Source: Oscarella lobularis (Eukaryota > Porifera > Homoscleromorpha > Homosclerophorida > Oscarellidae). From it: a DNA stretch of 64,000 nucleotides. The position numbers and the translations under genes were made by a program. The notes beneath the pieces were generated by a model that was not told the origin of the DNA, did no database searches, and saw nothing but the letters and a program-made list of their open reading frames with translations. This document shows, piece by piece, positions 20,714 to 34,771 of the stretch. The stretch spans positions 1-64,000 of the forward strand of contig NC_089193.1 of assembly GCF_947507565.1 (NCBI RefSeq). Reading direction: 5' to 3'. Numbering within the stretch: position 1 is the stretch's first letter; the number at the start of each line of letters is the position of its first letter.

Positions 20714-23700
20714 ATTGCCCCAGGACAAATTGTCCTGGGAACAAATTGTCCCCAGGAAAAATTGTCCTGGGGACAAATTGTCCCAGGACAAATTGTCCCA
20801 GGACAAATTGTCCCAGGACAAATTGTCCCAGGACAAATTGTCCCAGGACAAATTGTCCCAGGACAAATTGTCCTAGGACAAATTGTCCCAGGACAAATTG
20901 TGCCAGGACAAATTGTCGTAGGACAAATTGTGTCAGGACAATTTGTCCTTGGGAAAAATTGTCCCCAGGACAAATTGTCCCAGGACAAATTGTCCCAGGA
21001 CAAATTGTCCCAGGACAAATTGTCCCAGGACAAATTGTCCTAGGAGAAGTTGTCCCAGGACAAATTGTCCCAGGACAAATTATCCTAGGACAAATTGTCC
21101 CCAGGACAAATTGTCCCCAGGACAAATTGTCCCAGGACAAATTGTCCCAGGACAAATTGTCCCAGGACAAATTGTCCCAGGACAAATTGTCCCAGGGACA
21201 AATTGTCCCAGGAAAAATTGTCCTAGGACAAATTGTCCCCAGGTCAAATTGTCCCCAGGACAAATTGTCCCAGGACAAATTGTCCCAGGACAAATTGTCC
21301 CAGGACAAATTGTCCCAGGACAAATTGTCCTAGGACAAATTGTCCCCAGGAAAAATTGTCCCGAGGACAAATTGTCCCAGGACAAATTGTCCCCAGGACA
21401 AATTGTCCCAGGACAAATTGTCCTAGGACAAATTGTCCCCAGGACAAATTGTCCCCAGGACAAATTGTCCCCAGGACAAATTGTCCCAGGACAAATTGTC
21501 CCCAGGACAAATTGTCCCCAGGACAAATTGTCCCAGGACAAATTGTCCCAGGACAAATTGTCCCCAGGACAAATTGTCCCAGGACAAATTGTCCCAGGAC
21601 AAATTGTCCCAGGACAAATTGTCCCAGGACAAATTGTCCCAGGACAAATTGTCCTAGGACAAATTGTCCCCAGGACAAATTGTCCCAGGACAAATTGTCC
21701 CAGGACAAATTGTCCTAGGACAAATTGTCCCCAGGACAAATTGTCCCAGGACAAATTGTCCCCAGGACAAATTGTCCCAGGACAAATTGTCCCAGGACAA
21801 ATTGTCCCAGGACAAATTGTCCCAGGACAAATTGTCCCAGGACAAATTGTCCTAGGACAAATTGTCCCCAGGACAAATTGTCCCAGGACAAATTGTCCCA
21901 GGACAAATTGTCCCAGGACAAATTGTCCTAGGACAAATTGTCCCCAGGACAAATTGTCCCAGGACAAATTGTCCTAGGACAAATTGTCCCCAGGACAAAT
22001 TGTCCCCAGGACAAATTGTCCCAGGACAAATTGTCCCAGGACAAATTGTCCCCAGGACAAATTGTCCCAGGACAAATTGTCCCAGGACAAATTGTCCCAG
22101 GACAAATTGTCCCAGGACAAATTGTCCCAGGACAAATTGTCCCAGGACAAATTGTCCCCAGGACAAATTGTCCCAGGACAAATTGTCCCAGGGACAAATT
22201 GTCCCAGGACAAATTGTCCCAGGACAAATTGTCCTAGGACAAATTGTCCCCAGGAGAAATTGTCCCCAGGACAAATTGTCCCAGGACAAATTGTCCCAGG
22301 ACAAATTGTCCCAGGACAAATTGTCCTAGGACAAATTGTCCCCAGGACAAATTGTCCCCAGGACAAATTGTCCCAGGACAAATTGTCCCAGGACAAATTG
22401 TCCCCAGGACAAATTGTCCCAGGACAAATTGTCCTAGGACAAATTGTCCCCAGGACAAATTGTCCCCAGGACAAATTGTCCCCAGGACAAATTGTCCCCA
22501 GGACAAATTGTCCCAGGACAAATTGTCCCCAGGACAAATTGTCCCAGGACAAATTGTCCCAGGACAAATTGTCCCCAGGACAAATTGTCCCAGGACAAAT
22601 TGTCCCAGGACAAATTGTCCCAGGACAAATTGTCCCAGGACAAATTGTCCTAGGACAAATTGTCCCCAGGACAAATTGTCCCAGGACAAATTGTCCCAGG
22701 ACAAATTGTCCCAGGACAAATTGTCGTAGGACAAATTTTCCCAGGACAAATTGTCCCCAGGACAAATTGTCCCAGGACAAATTCTCCTAGGACAAATTGT
22801 CCCCAGGACAAATTGTCCCCAGGACAAATTGTCCCAGGACAAATTGTCCCAGGACAAATTGTCCCAGGACAAATTGTCCTAGGACAAATTGTCCCCAGGA
22901 CAAATTTGTCCCCAGGACAAATTGTCCCAGGACAAATTGTCCCAGGACAAATTGTCCCCAGGACAAATTGTCCCAGGACAAATTGTCCTAGGACAAATTG
23001 TCCCCAGGACAAATTGTCCCCAGGAGAAATTGTCCCAGGACAAATTGTCCTAGGACAAATTGTCCCAGGACAAATTGTCCCAGGACAAATTGTCCCAGGA
23101 CAAATTGTCCTAGGACAAATTGTCCCCAGGACAAATTGTCCCCAGGACAAATTGTCCCAGAACAAATTGTCCCAGGACAAATTGTCCCAGGACAAATTGT
23201 CCCCAGGACAAATTGTCCCAGGACAAATTGTCCTAGGACAAATTGTCCCCAGGACAAATTGTCCCAGGACAAATTGTCCCAGGACAAATTGTCCCAGGAC
23301 AAATTGTCCTAGGACAAATTGTCCCCAGGACAAATTGTCCCTAGGACAAATTGTCCCAGGACAAATTGTCCCCAGGACAAATTGTCCCAGGACAAATTGT
23401 CCTAGGACAAATTGTCCCCAGGACAAATTGTCCCAGGACAAATTGTCCCAGGACAAATTGTCCTAGGACAAATTGTCCCCAGGAGAAATTGTCCCCAAGA
23501 CAAATTGTCCCCACGACAAATTGTCCCAGGACAAATTGTCCCAGGACAAATTGTGAAGGACAATTTGTCCCCAGGACAAATTGTCCCCACGACAAATTGT
23601 CCCCAGGACAAATTGTCCCCAGGACAAATTGTCCCAGGACAAATTATCCCAGGACAAATTGTGAAGGACAATTTGTCCCCAGGACAAATTGTCCCCAGGA

Positions 23701-23928
23701 CAAATTGTCCCAGGACAAATTGTCCCCAGGACAAATTGTCCAATTGTCCCAGGACAAATTGTCCCAGGACAAATTGTCCCAGGACAAATTGTTCTAGGAC
23801 AAATTGTCCCCAGGACAAATTGTCCCCAGGACAAATTGTCCCAAGGACAAATTGTCCCAGGACAAATTGTCCGAAGACAAATTGTCCCAGGACAATTTGT
23901 CCTGGGGACAAATTGTACCCAAGACAAA
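20714..23928. repeat. Palindromic 15/16-bp array, block 2
   Basis: About 210 monomers. The 15-bp unit (ggacaaattgtccca) has six-base arms GGACAA and TTGTCC around one base. A frequent variant makes TTGTCCTAGGACAA, a perfect 14-bp palindrome containing CCTAGG. None of the six frames of the basic unit contains a stop, so long open frames appear on both strands; the 16-bp units (one extra C) only shift the frame. These are not taken as genes. Confidence 0.97.
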
Positions 23929-26112
23929 TTCTGAATAAATGCAGAATTAATTCTGAATAAATGCAGAAATAATTTTGAATTAATGCAGAAGAAATGCCGA
24001 ATTTATTCTGAATTAATGAAGAATTTATTCCGAATAAATGTAAAATTTATTCTGAATTAATGCAGAATTTATTCTGAATTAATAAAGAATTTTTTCTGAA
24101 TTAATGCAGAATTTATTCTGCATTAATCTAGAATAATTTCTGCATTAATGCAGAATTAATTCAGAATTATTCAGAATTAATGCAGAATTTATTCTGAATT
24201 AATTCAGAATTATTCAGAATTAATGCAGAATTTATTCTGAATTAATGCAGAATTTATTCTGAATAAATGCAGAAGGTATTCTGAATTAATGCAGAATTTA
24301 TTCTGAATTAATGCAGAATTAATTCAGAATTTATTCTGAATTAATGCAGAATTTATTCTGAACTAATGCAGAATTTATTCTGAATTAATGCAGAATTTAT
24401 TCTGAATAAATGCAGAATCAATTCTGAATAAATGCAGAATTAATTCAGAATTTATTCTGAATTAATGCAGAATTTATTCTGAATTAATGCAGAACTTATT
24501 CTGAATAAAAGCAGAATTTATTCTGAATTAATGCAGAATTTATTCGGAACTAATTCCGAATTTATTCTGACTAAATGCAGAATTTATTCTGAATTAATGC
24601 AGAATTTATTCTGAATTAATGCAGAAATTATTCTGAATTAATGCAGAATTTATTCTGAATAAATGTAGCATTTATTCGGAATTAATTGAGAATTAATTCT
24701 GAATTAATGCAGAATTTATTCTGAATTAATGCAGAATTTATTCTGAATAAATGCAGAATTAATTCTGAATTAATGCATAATAAATGCGAAATTTATTCTG
24801 AATTAATGCAGAATTTATTTTGAATGAATTAAGAATTTATTCTGAATTAATGCAGAATTTATTCTGAATTAATGCAGTATTTATTCTGAATAAATGCAGA
24901 AGTTATTCTGAATTAATGCAGAATTTATTCTGAATTAATGCAAAATTAATTCTGAATAAATGCAGAATTAATTCTGAATTCATGCAGAATTAATTCAGAA
25001 TTTATTCTGAATAAATGCAGAATTAATTCTGTATTAATGCAGAAAAAATGCGGAATTTATTCTGAATTAATGCAGAATTTATTCTGAATTAATGCAGAAT
25101 TAATTCTGAATAAATACAGAATTAATTCTGAATTAATGCAGAATTTATTCGGAACTAATACCGAATTTATTCTGAATAAATGCAGAATTTATTCTGAATT
25201 AATGCAGAATTTATTTTGAATTAATGCAGAACTTATTCTGAATTAATGCAGAATTTATTCTGAATAAATGCAGAATTTATTCTGAATTAAAGAAGAATTT
25301 ATTCTGAATTAATGCAGAATTAATTCAGAATTTATTCTGAATTAATGCAGAATTTATTCTGAACTAATGCAGAATTTATTCTAAATTAATACAAAATTAA
25401 TTCTGAATAAATGCAGAATCAATTCTGAATTAATGCAGAATTAATTCAGAATTTATTCTGAATTAATGCAGAATTTATTCTCAATTAATGCAGAACTTGT
25501 TCTGAATAAAAGCAGAATTTATTCTGAATTAATGCAGAATTTATTCGGAAGGAATGCCGAATTTTTTCTGAATTTATTCTGAATTAATGCAGAATTTATT
25601 CTGAATTAATGCAGAACTTATTCTGAATTAATGCAGAATTTATTCTGAATTAATGCAGAATTTATTCTGAATTAATGCAGAATTTATTCTGAATAAATGC
25701 AGAAGTTATTCTGAATTAATGCAGAATTTATTCTGAATTAATGCAGAATTAATTCAGAATTTATTCTGAATTAATGCAGAATTTATTCTGAATTAATGCA
25801 GAATTTATTCTGAATTAATGCAGTATTTATTCTGAATAAATGCAGAAGTTATTCTGAATTAATGCAGAATTTATTCTGAATTAATGCAGAATTTATTCTG
25901 AATTAATGCAAAATTAATTCGGAATAAATGCAGAATTAATTCTGAATTAATGCAGAATTAATTCAGAATTTATTCTGAATAAATGCAGAATTAATTCTGA
26001 ATTAATGCAGAAAAAATGCGGAATTTATTCTGAATTAATGCAGAATTTATTCTGAATTAATGCAGAATTAATTCTGAATAAATTCAGAATTAATTCTGAA
26101 TTAATGCAGAAT
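23929..26112. repeat. AT-rich 22-bp array, block 2
   Basis: About 100 monomers with several internal duplications of tens to hundreds of bases. Variants such as gcagaaggtattctg and ggaactaatgccgaa recur in the same order as in blocks 3 and 4. Confidence 0.95.
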
Positions 26113-26475
26113 AAAAGATCGTGAACTTACGTAGACAAGGTGCTTCAGCTTTCTTTTCAACATTCTATATTCTTTACGAGAGCTATGCTGCCATGAAGCA
26201 TCCATGATCGTATGTAAGGTGAAGAAAACGACAGGCGCTCCGTCGTGAGTCGACGATACGTCGGCGATCGTTCTAAAAGATCGCTCGTACACCCCGAAAC
26301 GCCATGACGACGAAAAACTTAGCAATAACCGTTCAGAAAGTGACGGAACACGACAAGAAGTCGATCAAGAACCTCAAACTCGCTCGCTAAGCGATGCACT
26401 TGAGACGAACGACGAGCAGGGCTTTTCGAGTGTAACGCGCGCTAAAACATCGCGAAAAAATCTCACATTCTCTGA
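26113..26475 (-). other. Conserved GC-rich core, copy 2
   Basis: Matches copy 1 along its length. One visible difference is gggcttttcgag here against gggctttttgag in copy 1. The minus-strand donor GTAAGTTCACG is kept. Confidence 0.6.
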
Positions 26476-27100
26476 ATAAACACAGAATTTATTCTGACTT
26501 AATGCAGGATTTATTCTGAATTAATTCAGAATTTATTCTGAATTAATTCAGAATTTATACTGAATTAATGTAGAATTAATGAAGAATTTATGAAGAATTT
26601 ATTCTGCATTAATTCAGAATAAAATTCAGCATTAATTCAGAATAAAATCTGCATTAATTGAGAATAAATTCTGCATTAATTCAGAATAAATTCTGCATTA
26701 ATTGAGAATGAATTCTGCATTAATTCAGAATTAATTCTGAATTAATTCAGATTTTATTCTGAATTATTGCAGAATTAATTCTGATAAAATACAAAATAAA
26801 TTCTAAATTAATGCAGAATAAATGCGGAATTTATTCTGAATAAATGCAAAATTTATTCTGAATTAATGCAGAATTTATTCTCAATTATTGCAGAATAAAT
26901 GCGAAATTTATTCTCAATTAATTCAGAATTTATTCTGAAATTATTCTAGATTAATGCAGAATTTATTCTGAAATAATGCAGAATTTATTTTCAATTATTG
27001 CAGAATTAATTCCGAATAAATGCAGATTTAATTCTTAATTAATGCAGAATAAATCGGGAATTTATTCTGCATTAATGCAGAATTTATTCTGAATTAACTT
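26476..27100. repeat. AT-rich array between core 2 and palindromic block 3
   Basis: Same variant order as 20058-20690 with a few substitutions, for example gaagaatttatgaagaat near 26580. Confidence 0.9.
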
Positions 27101-27131
27101 AGAATTTCAAGGAACAATTGTAGAAGGAAAA

Positions 27132-30100
27132 ATTGCCCCAGGACAAATTGTCCTGGGAACAAATTGTCCCCAGGAAAAATTGTGCTGGGGACAAATTGTC
27201 CCAGGACAAATTGTCCCAGGACAAATTGTCCCAGGACAAATTGTCCCAGGACAAATTGTCCCAGGACAAATTGTGAAGGACAATTTGTCCCCAGGACAAA
27301 TTGTCCCCACGACAAATTGTCCCCACGACAAATTGTCCCCAGGACAAATTGTCCCAGGACAAATTGTCCCATGACAAATTGTGCCAGGAAAAATTGTCCC
27401 CAGGACAAATTGTCCCCAGGACAAATTGTCCCCTGGAAAAATTGTCCCCAGGACAAATTCTCCCCAGGACAAATTGTCCCAGGACAAATTGTCCTAGGAC
27501 AAATTGTTCCAGGACAAATTGTCCCAAGGACAAATTGTCCCAGGACAAATTGTCCTAGGACAAATTGTCCCAGGACAAATTGTCCCAGGACAAATTGTCC
27601 CCAGGACAAATTGTCCCAGGACAAATTGTGCCAGGACAAATTGTCGTAGGACAAATTGTGTCAGGACAAATTGTCCCAGGATAAATTGTCCTAGGACAAA
27701 TTGTCCCAGGACAAATTGTCCCAGGACAAATTGTCCTAGGACAAATTGTCCCCAGGACAAATTGTGTCCAGGACAAATTGTCCCAGGACAAATTCTCCTG
27801 GGGACAAATTGTCCCAGGACAAATTGTCCCCAGGACAAATTGTCCCAGGACAAATTGTCCTAGGACAAATTGTCCCCAGGACAAATTGTCCCCAGGACAA
27901 ATTGTCCCAGAACAAATTGTCCTAGGACAAATTGTCCCCAGGACAAATTGTCCCCAGGACAAATTGTCCCCAGGACAAATTGTCCCAGGACAAATTGTCC
28001 CAGGACAAATTGTCCCAGGACAAATTGTCCCAGGACAAATTGTCCCAGGACAAATTGTCCCAGGACAAATTGTCCCAGGACAAATTGTCCCAGGACAAAT
28101 TGTCCCGGGACAAATTGTCCCCAGGACAAATTGTCCCCAAGACAAATTGTCCCAGGACAAATTGTCCCAGGACAAATTGTCCTAGGACAAATTGTCCACA
28201 GGACAAATTGTCCCCAGGACAAATTGTCCAAGGACAAATTGTCCCAGGACAAATTGTCCTAGGACAAACTGTCCCCAGGACAAATTGTCCCCAGGACAAA
28301 TTGTCCCAGGACAAATTGTCCTAGGAGAAATTGTCCCAGGAAAAATTGTCCCAGGACAAATTGTCCCAGGACAAATTGTCCTAGGACAAATTGTCCCAGG
28401 ACAAATTGTCCCAGGACAAATTGTCCCCAGGACAAATTGTCCCAGGACAAATTGTCCCCAGGACAAATTGTCCCCAGGACAAATTGTCCCAGGACAAATT
28501 GTCCTAGGACAAATTGTCCCCAGGACAAATTGTCCCCAGGACAAATTGTCCCAGGACAAATTGTCCTAGGACAAATTGTCCCCAGGACAAATTGTCCCCA
28601 GGACAAATTTTCCCAGGACAAATTGTCCCCAGGACAAATTGTCCCAGGACAAATTGTCCTAGGACAAATTGTCCCCAGGACAAATTGTCCCCAGGACAAA
28701 TTGTCCCAGGACAAATTGTCCCAGGACAAATTGTCCCCAGGACAAATTGTCCCAGGACAAATTGTCCCAGGACAAATTGTCCCAGGACAAATTGTCCCAG
28801 GACAAATTGTGCCAGGACAAATTGTCGTAGGACAAATTGTGTCAGGACAATTTGTCCTGGGGACAAATTGTCCCCAGGACAAATTGTCCCCAGGACAAAT
28901 TGTCCCCAGGACAAATTGTCCCCAGGACAAATTGTCCCAGGACAAATTGTGCCAGGACAAATTGTCGTAGGACAAATTGTGTCAGGACAAATTGTCCCAG
29001 GACAAATTGTCCCCAGGACAAATTGTCCCAGGACAAATTGTCCTAGGACAAATTGTCCCCAGGACAAATTGTCCCCAGGACAAATTGTCCCCAGGACAAA
29101 TTGTCCCAGGACAAATTGTCCCAGGACAAATTGTCCCAGGACAAATTGTCCCAGGACAAATTGTCCCAGGACAAATTGTCCCAGGACAAATTGTCCCAGG
29201 ACAAATTGTCCCAGGACAAATTGTCCCGGGACAAATTGTCCCCAGGACAAATTGTCCCCAGGACAAATTGTCCCAGGACAAATTGTCCCAGGACAAATTG
29301 TCCTAGGACAAATTGTCCCCAGGACAAATTGTCCCCAGGACAAATTGTCCAAGGACAAATTGTCCCAGGACAAATTGTCCCCAGGACAAATTGTCCCAGG
29401 ACAAATTGTCCTAGGACAAACTGTCCCCAGGACAAATTGTCCCCAGGACAAATTGTCCCAGGACAAATTGTCCTAGGAGAAATTGTCCCAGGAAAAATTG
29501 TCCCAGGACAAATTGTCCCAGGACAAATTGTCCTAGGACAAATTGTCCCAGGACAAATTGTCCCAGGACAAATTGTCCCCAGGACAAATTGTCCCAGGAC
29601 AAATTGTCCCCAGGACAAATTGTCCCCAGGACAAATTGTCCCAGGACAAATTGTCCTAGGACAAATTGTCCCCAGGACAAATTGTCCCCAGGACAAATTG
29701 TCCCAGGACAAATTGTCCTAGGACAAATTGTCCCCAGGACAAATTGTCCCCAGGACAAATTTTCCCAGGACAAATTGTCCCCAGGACAAATTGTCCCAGG
29801 ACAAATTGTCCTAGGACAAATTGTCCCCAGGACAAATTGTCCCCAGGACAAATTGTCCCAGGACAAATTGTCCCAGGACAAATTGTCCCCAGGACAAATT
29901 GTCCCAGGACAAATTGTCCCCAGGACAAATTGTCCCAGGACAAATTGTCCTAGGACAAATTGTCCCCAGGACAAATTGTCCCCAGGACAAATTGTCCCAG
30001 GACAAATTGTCCCCAGGACAAATTGTCCCAGGACAAATTGTCCCAGGACAAATTGTCCCCAGGACAAATTGTCCCAGGACAAATTGTCCCAGGACAAATT

Positions 30101-31483
30101 GTCCCAGGACAAATTGTCCCAGGACAAATTGTGCCAGGACAAATTGTCGTAGGACAAATTGTGTCAGGACAATTTGTCCTGGGGACAAATTGTCCCCAGG
30201 ACAAATTGTCCCAGGACAAATTGTCCCAGGACAAATTGTCCCAGGACAAATTGTCCCAGGACAAATTGTCCTAGGACAAATTGTCCCCAGGACAAATTGT
30301 CCCAAAGACAAATTGTCCCAGGACAAATTGTCCCAGGACAAATTGTCCCCAGGACAAATTGTCCCCAGGATAAATTGTCCCAGGACAAATTGTCCTAGGA
30401 GAAATTGTCCCAGGACAAATTGTCCCAGGACAAATTGTCCCAGGACAAATTGTCCCCAGGACAAATTGTCCCCAGGACAAATTGTCCCAGGACAAATTGT
30501 CCCAGGACAAATTGTCCCCAGGAAAAATTGTCCCAGGACAAATTGTCCCCAGGACAAATTGTCCCCAGGACAAATTGTCCCAGGACAAATTGTCCCAGGA
30601 CAAATTGTCCCCAAGACAAATTGTCCCAGGACAAATTGTCCTAGGACAAATTGTCCCCAGGACAAATTGTCCCAGGACAAATTGTCCCAGGACAAATTGT
30701 CCCAGGACAAATTGTCCTAGGACAAATTGTCCCCAGGACAAATTGTCCCCAGGACAAATTGTCCCAGGACAAATTGTCCCAGGACAAATTGTCCCAGGAC
30801 AAATTGTCCCCAGGACAAATTGTCCCAGGACAAATTGTCCTAGGACAAATTGTCCCCAGGACAAATTGTCCCCAGGACAAATTGTCCCAGGACAAATTGT
30901 CCTAGGACAATTGTCCCCAGGACAAATTGTCCCCAGGACAAATTGTCCCAGGACAAATTGTCCCCAGGACAAATTGTCCCAGGACAAATTGTCCTAGGAC
31001 AAATTGTCCCCAGGACAAATTGTCCCCAGGACAAATTGTCCCAGGACAAATTGTCCCAGGACAAATTGTCCCAGGACAAATTGTCCCAGGACAAATTGTC
31101 CTAGGACAAATTGTCCCCAGGACAAATTGTCCCCAGGACAAATTGTCCCAGGACAAATTGTCCTAGGACAAATTGTCCCCAGGACAAATTGTCCCCAGGA
31201 CAAATTGTCCCAGGACAAATTGTCCCCAGGACAAATTGTCCCAGGACAAATTGTCCTAGGACAAATTGTCCCCAGGACAAATTGTCCCCAGGACAAATTG
31301 TCCCAGGACAAATTGTCCCAGGACAAATTGTCCCAGGACAAATTGTTCTAGGACAAATTGTCCCCAGGACAAATTGTCCCCAGGACAAATTGTCCCAAGG
31401 ACAAATTGTCCCAGGACAAATTGTCCGAAGACAAATTGTCCCAGGACAATTTGTCCTGGGGACAAATTGTACCCAAGACAAAT
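27132..31483. repeat. Palindromic 15/16-bp array, block 3
   Basis: About 285 monomers. A stretch of roughly 1.15 kb near 28260-29410 is repeated immediately at 29411-30560, shown by matching runs such as ctaggagaaattgtcccagg at about 28322 and 29474 (1152 bp apart). The marker gtgccaggacaaattgtcg, followed by taggacaaattgtgtcagg, occurs several times. Confidence 0.97.
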
Positions 31484-33755
31484 TCTGAATAAATGCAGAA
31501 TTAATTCTGAATAAATGCAGAAATAATTTTGAATTAATGCAGAAGAAATGCCGAATTTATTCTGAATTAATGAAGAATTTATTCCGAATAAATGTAAAAT
31601 TTATTCTGAGTTAATGCAGAATTTATTCTGAATTAATAAAGAATTTTTTCTGAATTAATGCAGAATTTATTCTGCATTAATCTAGAATAAATTCTGCATT
31701 AATGCAGAATTAATTCAGAATTATTCAGAATTAATGCAGAATTTATTCTGAATTAATTTAGAATTTATTCTGAATTATTGCAGAATTTATTCTGAATTAA
31801 TGCAGAATTTATTCTGAATAAATGCAGAAGGTATTCTGAATTAATGCAGAATTTATTCTGAATTAATGCAGAATTAATTCAGAATTTATTCTGAATTAAT
31901 GCAGAATTTATTCTGAACTAATGCAGAATTTATTCTGAATTAATGCAGAATTTATTCTGAATAAATGCAGAATCAATTCTGAATTAATGCAGAATTAATT
32001 CAGAATTTATTCTGAATTAATGCAGAATTTATTCTGAATTAATGCAGAACTTATTCTGAATAAAAGCAGAATTTATTCTGAATTAATGCAGAATTTATTC
32101 GGAACTAATGCCGAATTTATTCTGACTAAATGCAGAATTTATTCTGAATTAATGCAGAATTTATTCTGAATTAATGCAGAATTTATTCTGAATTAATGCA
32201 GAATTTATTCTGAATAAATGTAGCATTTATTCTGAATTAATTCAGAATTAATTCTGAATTAATGCAGAATTTATTCTGAATTAATGCAGAATTTATTCTG
32301 AATAAATGCAGAATTAATTCTGAATTAATGCAGAATAAATGCGAAATTTATTCTGATTTAATGCAGAATTTATTTTGAATGAATTCAGAATTTATTCTGA
32401 ATTAATGCAGGTTTTATTCTGAATAAATGCAGTATTTATTCTGAATAAATGCAGAAGTTATTCTGAATTAAAGCAGAATTTATTCTGAATTAATGCAGAA
32501 TTTATTCTGAATTAATGCAAAATTAATTCTGAATAAATGCAGAATTAATTCTGAATTCATGCAGAATTAATTCTGAATTTATTCTGAATAAATGCAGAAT
32601 TAATTCTGAATTAATGCAGAAAAAATGCGGAATTTATTCTGAATTAATGCAGAATTTATTCTGAATTAATGCAGAATTAATTCTGAATAAATACAGAATT
32701 AATTCTGAATTAATGCAGAATTTATTCGGAACTAATACCGAATTTATTCTGAATAAATGCAGAATTTATTCTGAATTAATGCAGAATTTATTTTGAATTA
32801 ATGCAGAACTTATTCTGAATTAATGCAGAATTTATTCTGAATAAATGCAGAATTTATTCTGAATTAAAGAAGAATTTATTCTGAATTAATGCAGAATTAA
32901 TTCAGAATTTATTCTGAATTAATGCAGAATTTATTCTGAACTAATGCAGAATTTATTCTGAATTAATACAAAATTAATTCTGAATAAATGCAGAATCAAT
33001 TCTGAATTAATGCAGAATTAATTCGGAATTTATTCTGAATTAATGCAGAATTTATTCTGAATTAATGCAGAACTTGTTCTGAATAAAAGCAGAATTTATT
33101 CTGAATTAATGCGGAATTTATTCGGAAGTAATGCCGAATTTTTTCTGAATTTATTCTGAATTAATGCAGAATTTATTCTGAATTAATGCAGAACTTATTC
33201 TGAATTAATGCAGAATTTATTCTGAATAAATGTAGCATTTATTCTGAATTAATTCAGAATTAATTCTGAATTAATGCAGAATTTATTCTGAATTAATGCA
33301 GAATTTATTCTGAATAAATGCAGAAGTTATTCTGAATTAATGCAGAATTTATTCTGAATTAATGCAGAATTAATTCAGAATTTATTCTGAATTAATGCAG
33401 AATTTATTCTGAATTAATGCAGAATTTATTCTGAATTAATGCAGTATTTATTCTGAATAAATGCAGAAGTTATTCTGAATTAATGCAGAATTTATTCTGA
33501 ATTAATGCAGAATTTATTCTGAATTAATGCAAAATTAATTCGGAATAAATGCAGAATTAATTCTGAATTAATGCAGAATTAATTCAGAATTTATTCTGAA
33601 TAAATGCAGAATTAATTCTGAATTAATGCAGAAAAAATGCGGAATTTATTCTGAATTAATGCAGAATTTATTCTGAATTAATGCAGAATTAATTCTGAAT
33701 AAATACAGAATTAATTCTGAATTAATACTGAATTAATTCTGAATTAATGCAGAAT
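31484..33755. repeat. AT-rich 22-bp array, block 3
   Basis: About 103 monomers in nearly the same variant order as block 2. The end before the core has an extra ttaatactgaattaattc. Confidence 0.95.
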
Positions 33756-34118
33756 AAAAGATCGTGAACTTACGTAGACAAGGTGCTTCAGCTTTCTTTT
33801 CAACATTCTATATTCTTTACGAGAGCTATGCTGCCATGAAGCATCCATGATCGTATGTAAGGTGAAGAAAACGACAGGCGCTCCGTCGTGAGTCGACGAT
33901 ACGTCGGCGATCGTTCTAAAAGATCGCTCGTACACCCCGAAACGCCATGACGACGAAAAACTTAGCAATAACCGTTCAGAAAGTGACGGAACACGACAAG
34001 AAGTCGATCAAGAACCTCAAACTCGCTCGCTAAGCGATGCACTTGAGACGAACGACGAGCAGGGCTTTTCGAGTGTAACGCGCGCTAAAACATCGCGAAA
34101 GAATCTCACATTCTCTGA
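33756..34118 (-). other. Conserved GC-rich core, copy 3
   Basis: Matches copy 2 apart from a gcgaaagaatctc variant near its end. Donor and short frame are unchanged. Confidence 0.6.
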
Positions 34119-34742
34119 ATAAACACAGAATTTATTCTGACTTAATGCAGGATTTATTCTGAATTAATTCAGAATTAATTCTGAATTAATTCAGAATTTA
34201 TACTGAATTAATGTAGAATTAATGAAGAATTAATGAAGAATTTATTCTGCATTAATTCAGAATAAAATTCAGCATTAATTCAGAATAAAATCTGCATTAA
34301 TTGAGAATAAATTCTGCATTAATTCAGAATAAATTCTGCATTAATTGAGAATAAATTCTGCATTAATTCAGAAATAATTCTGAATTAATTCAGATTTTAT
34401 TCTGAATTATTGCAGAATTAATTCTGATAAAATGCAAAATAAATTCTAAATTAATGCAGAATAAATGCGGAATTTATTCTGAATAAATGCAAAATTTATT
34501 CTGAATTAATGCAGAATTTATTCTCAATTATTGCAGAATAAATGCGAAATTTATTCTCAATTAATTCAGAATTTATTCTGAAATTATTCTAGATTAATGC
34601 AGAATTTATCCTGAAATAATGCAGAACTTATTTTCAATTATTGCAGAATTAATTCTGAATAAATGCAGACTTAATTCTTAATTAATGCAGAATAAATCGG
34701 GAATTTATGCTGCATTAATGCAGAATTTATTCTGAATTAACT
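34119..34742. repeat. AT-rich array between core 3 and palindromic block 4
   Basis: Same order as the corresponding stretches after cores 1 and 2. Confidence 0.9.
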
Positions 34743-34771
34743 TAGAATTTCAAGGAACAATTGTAGAAGGA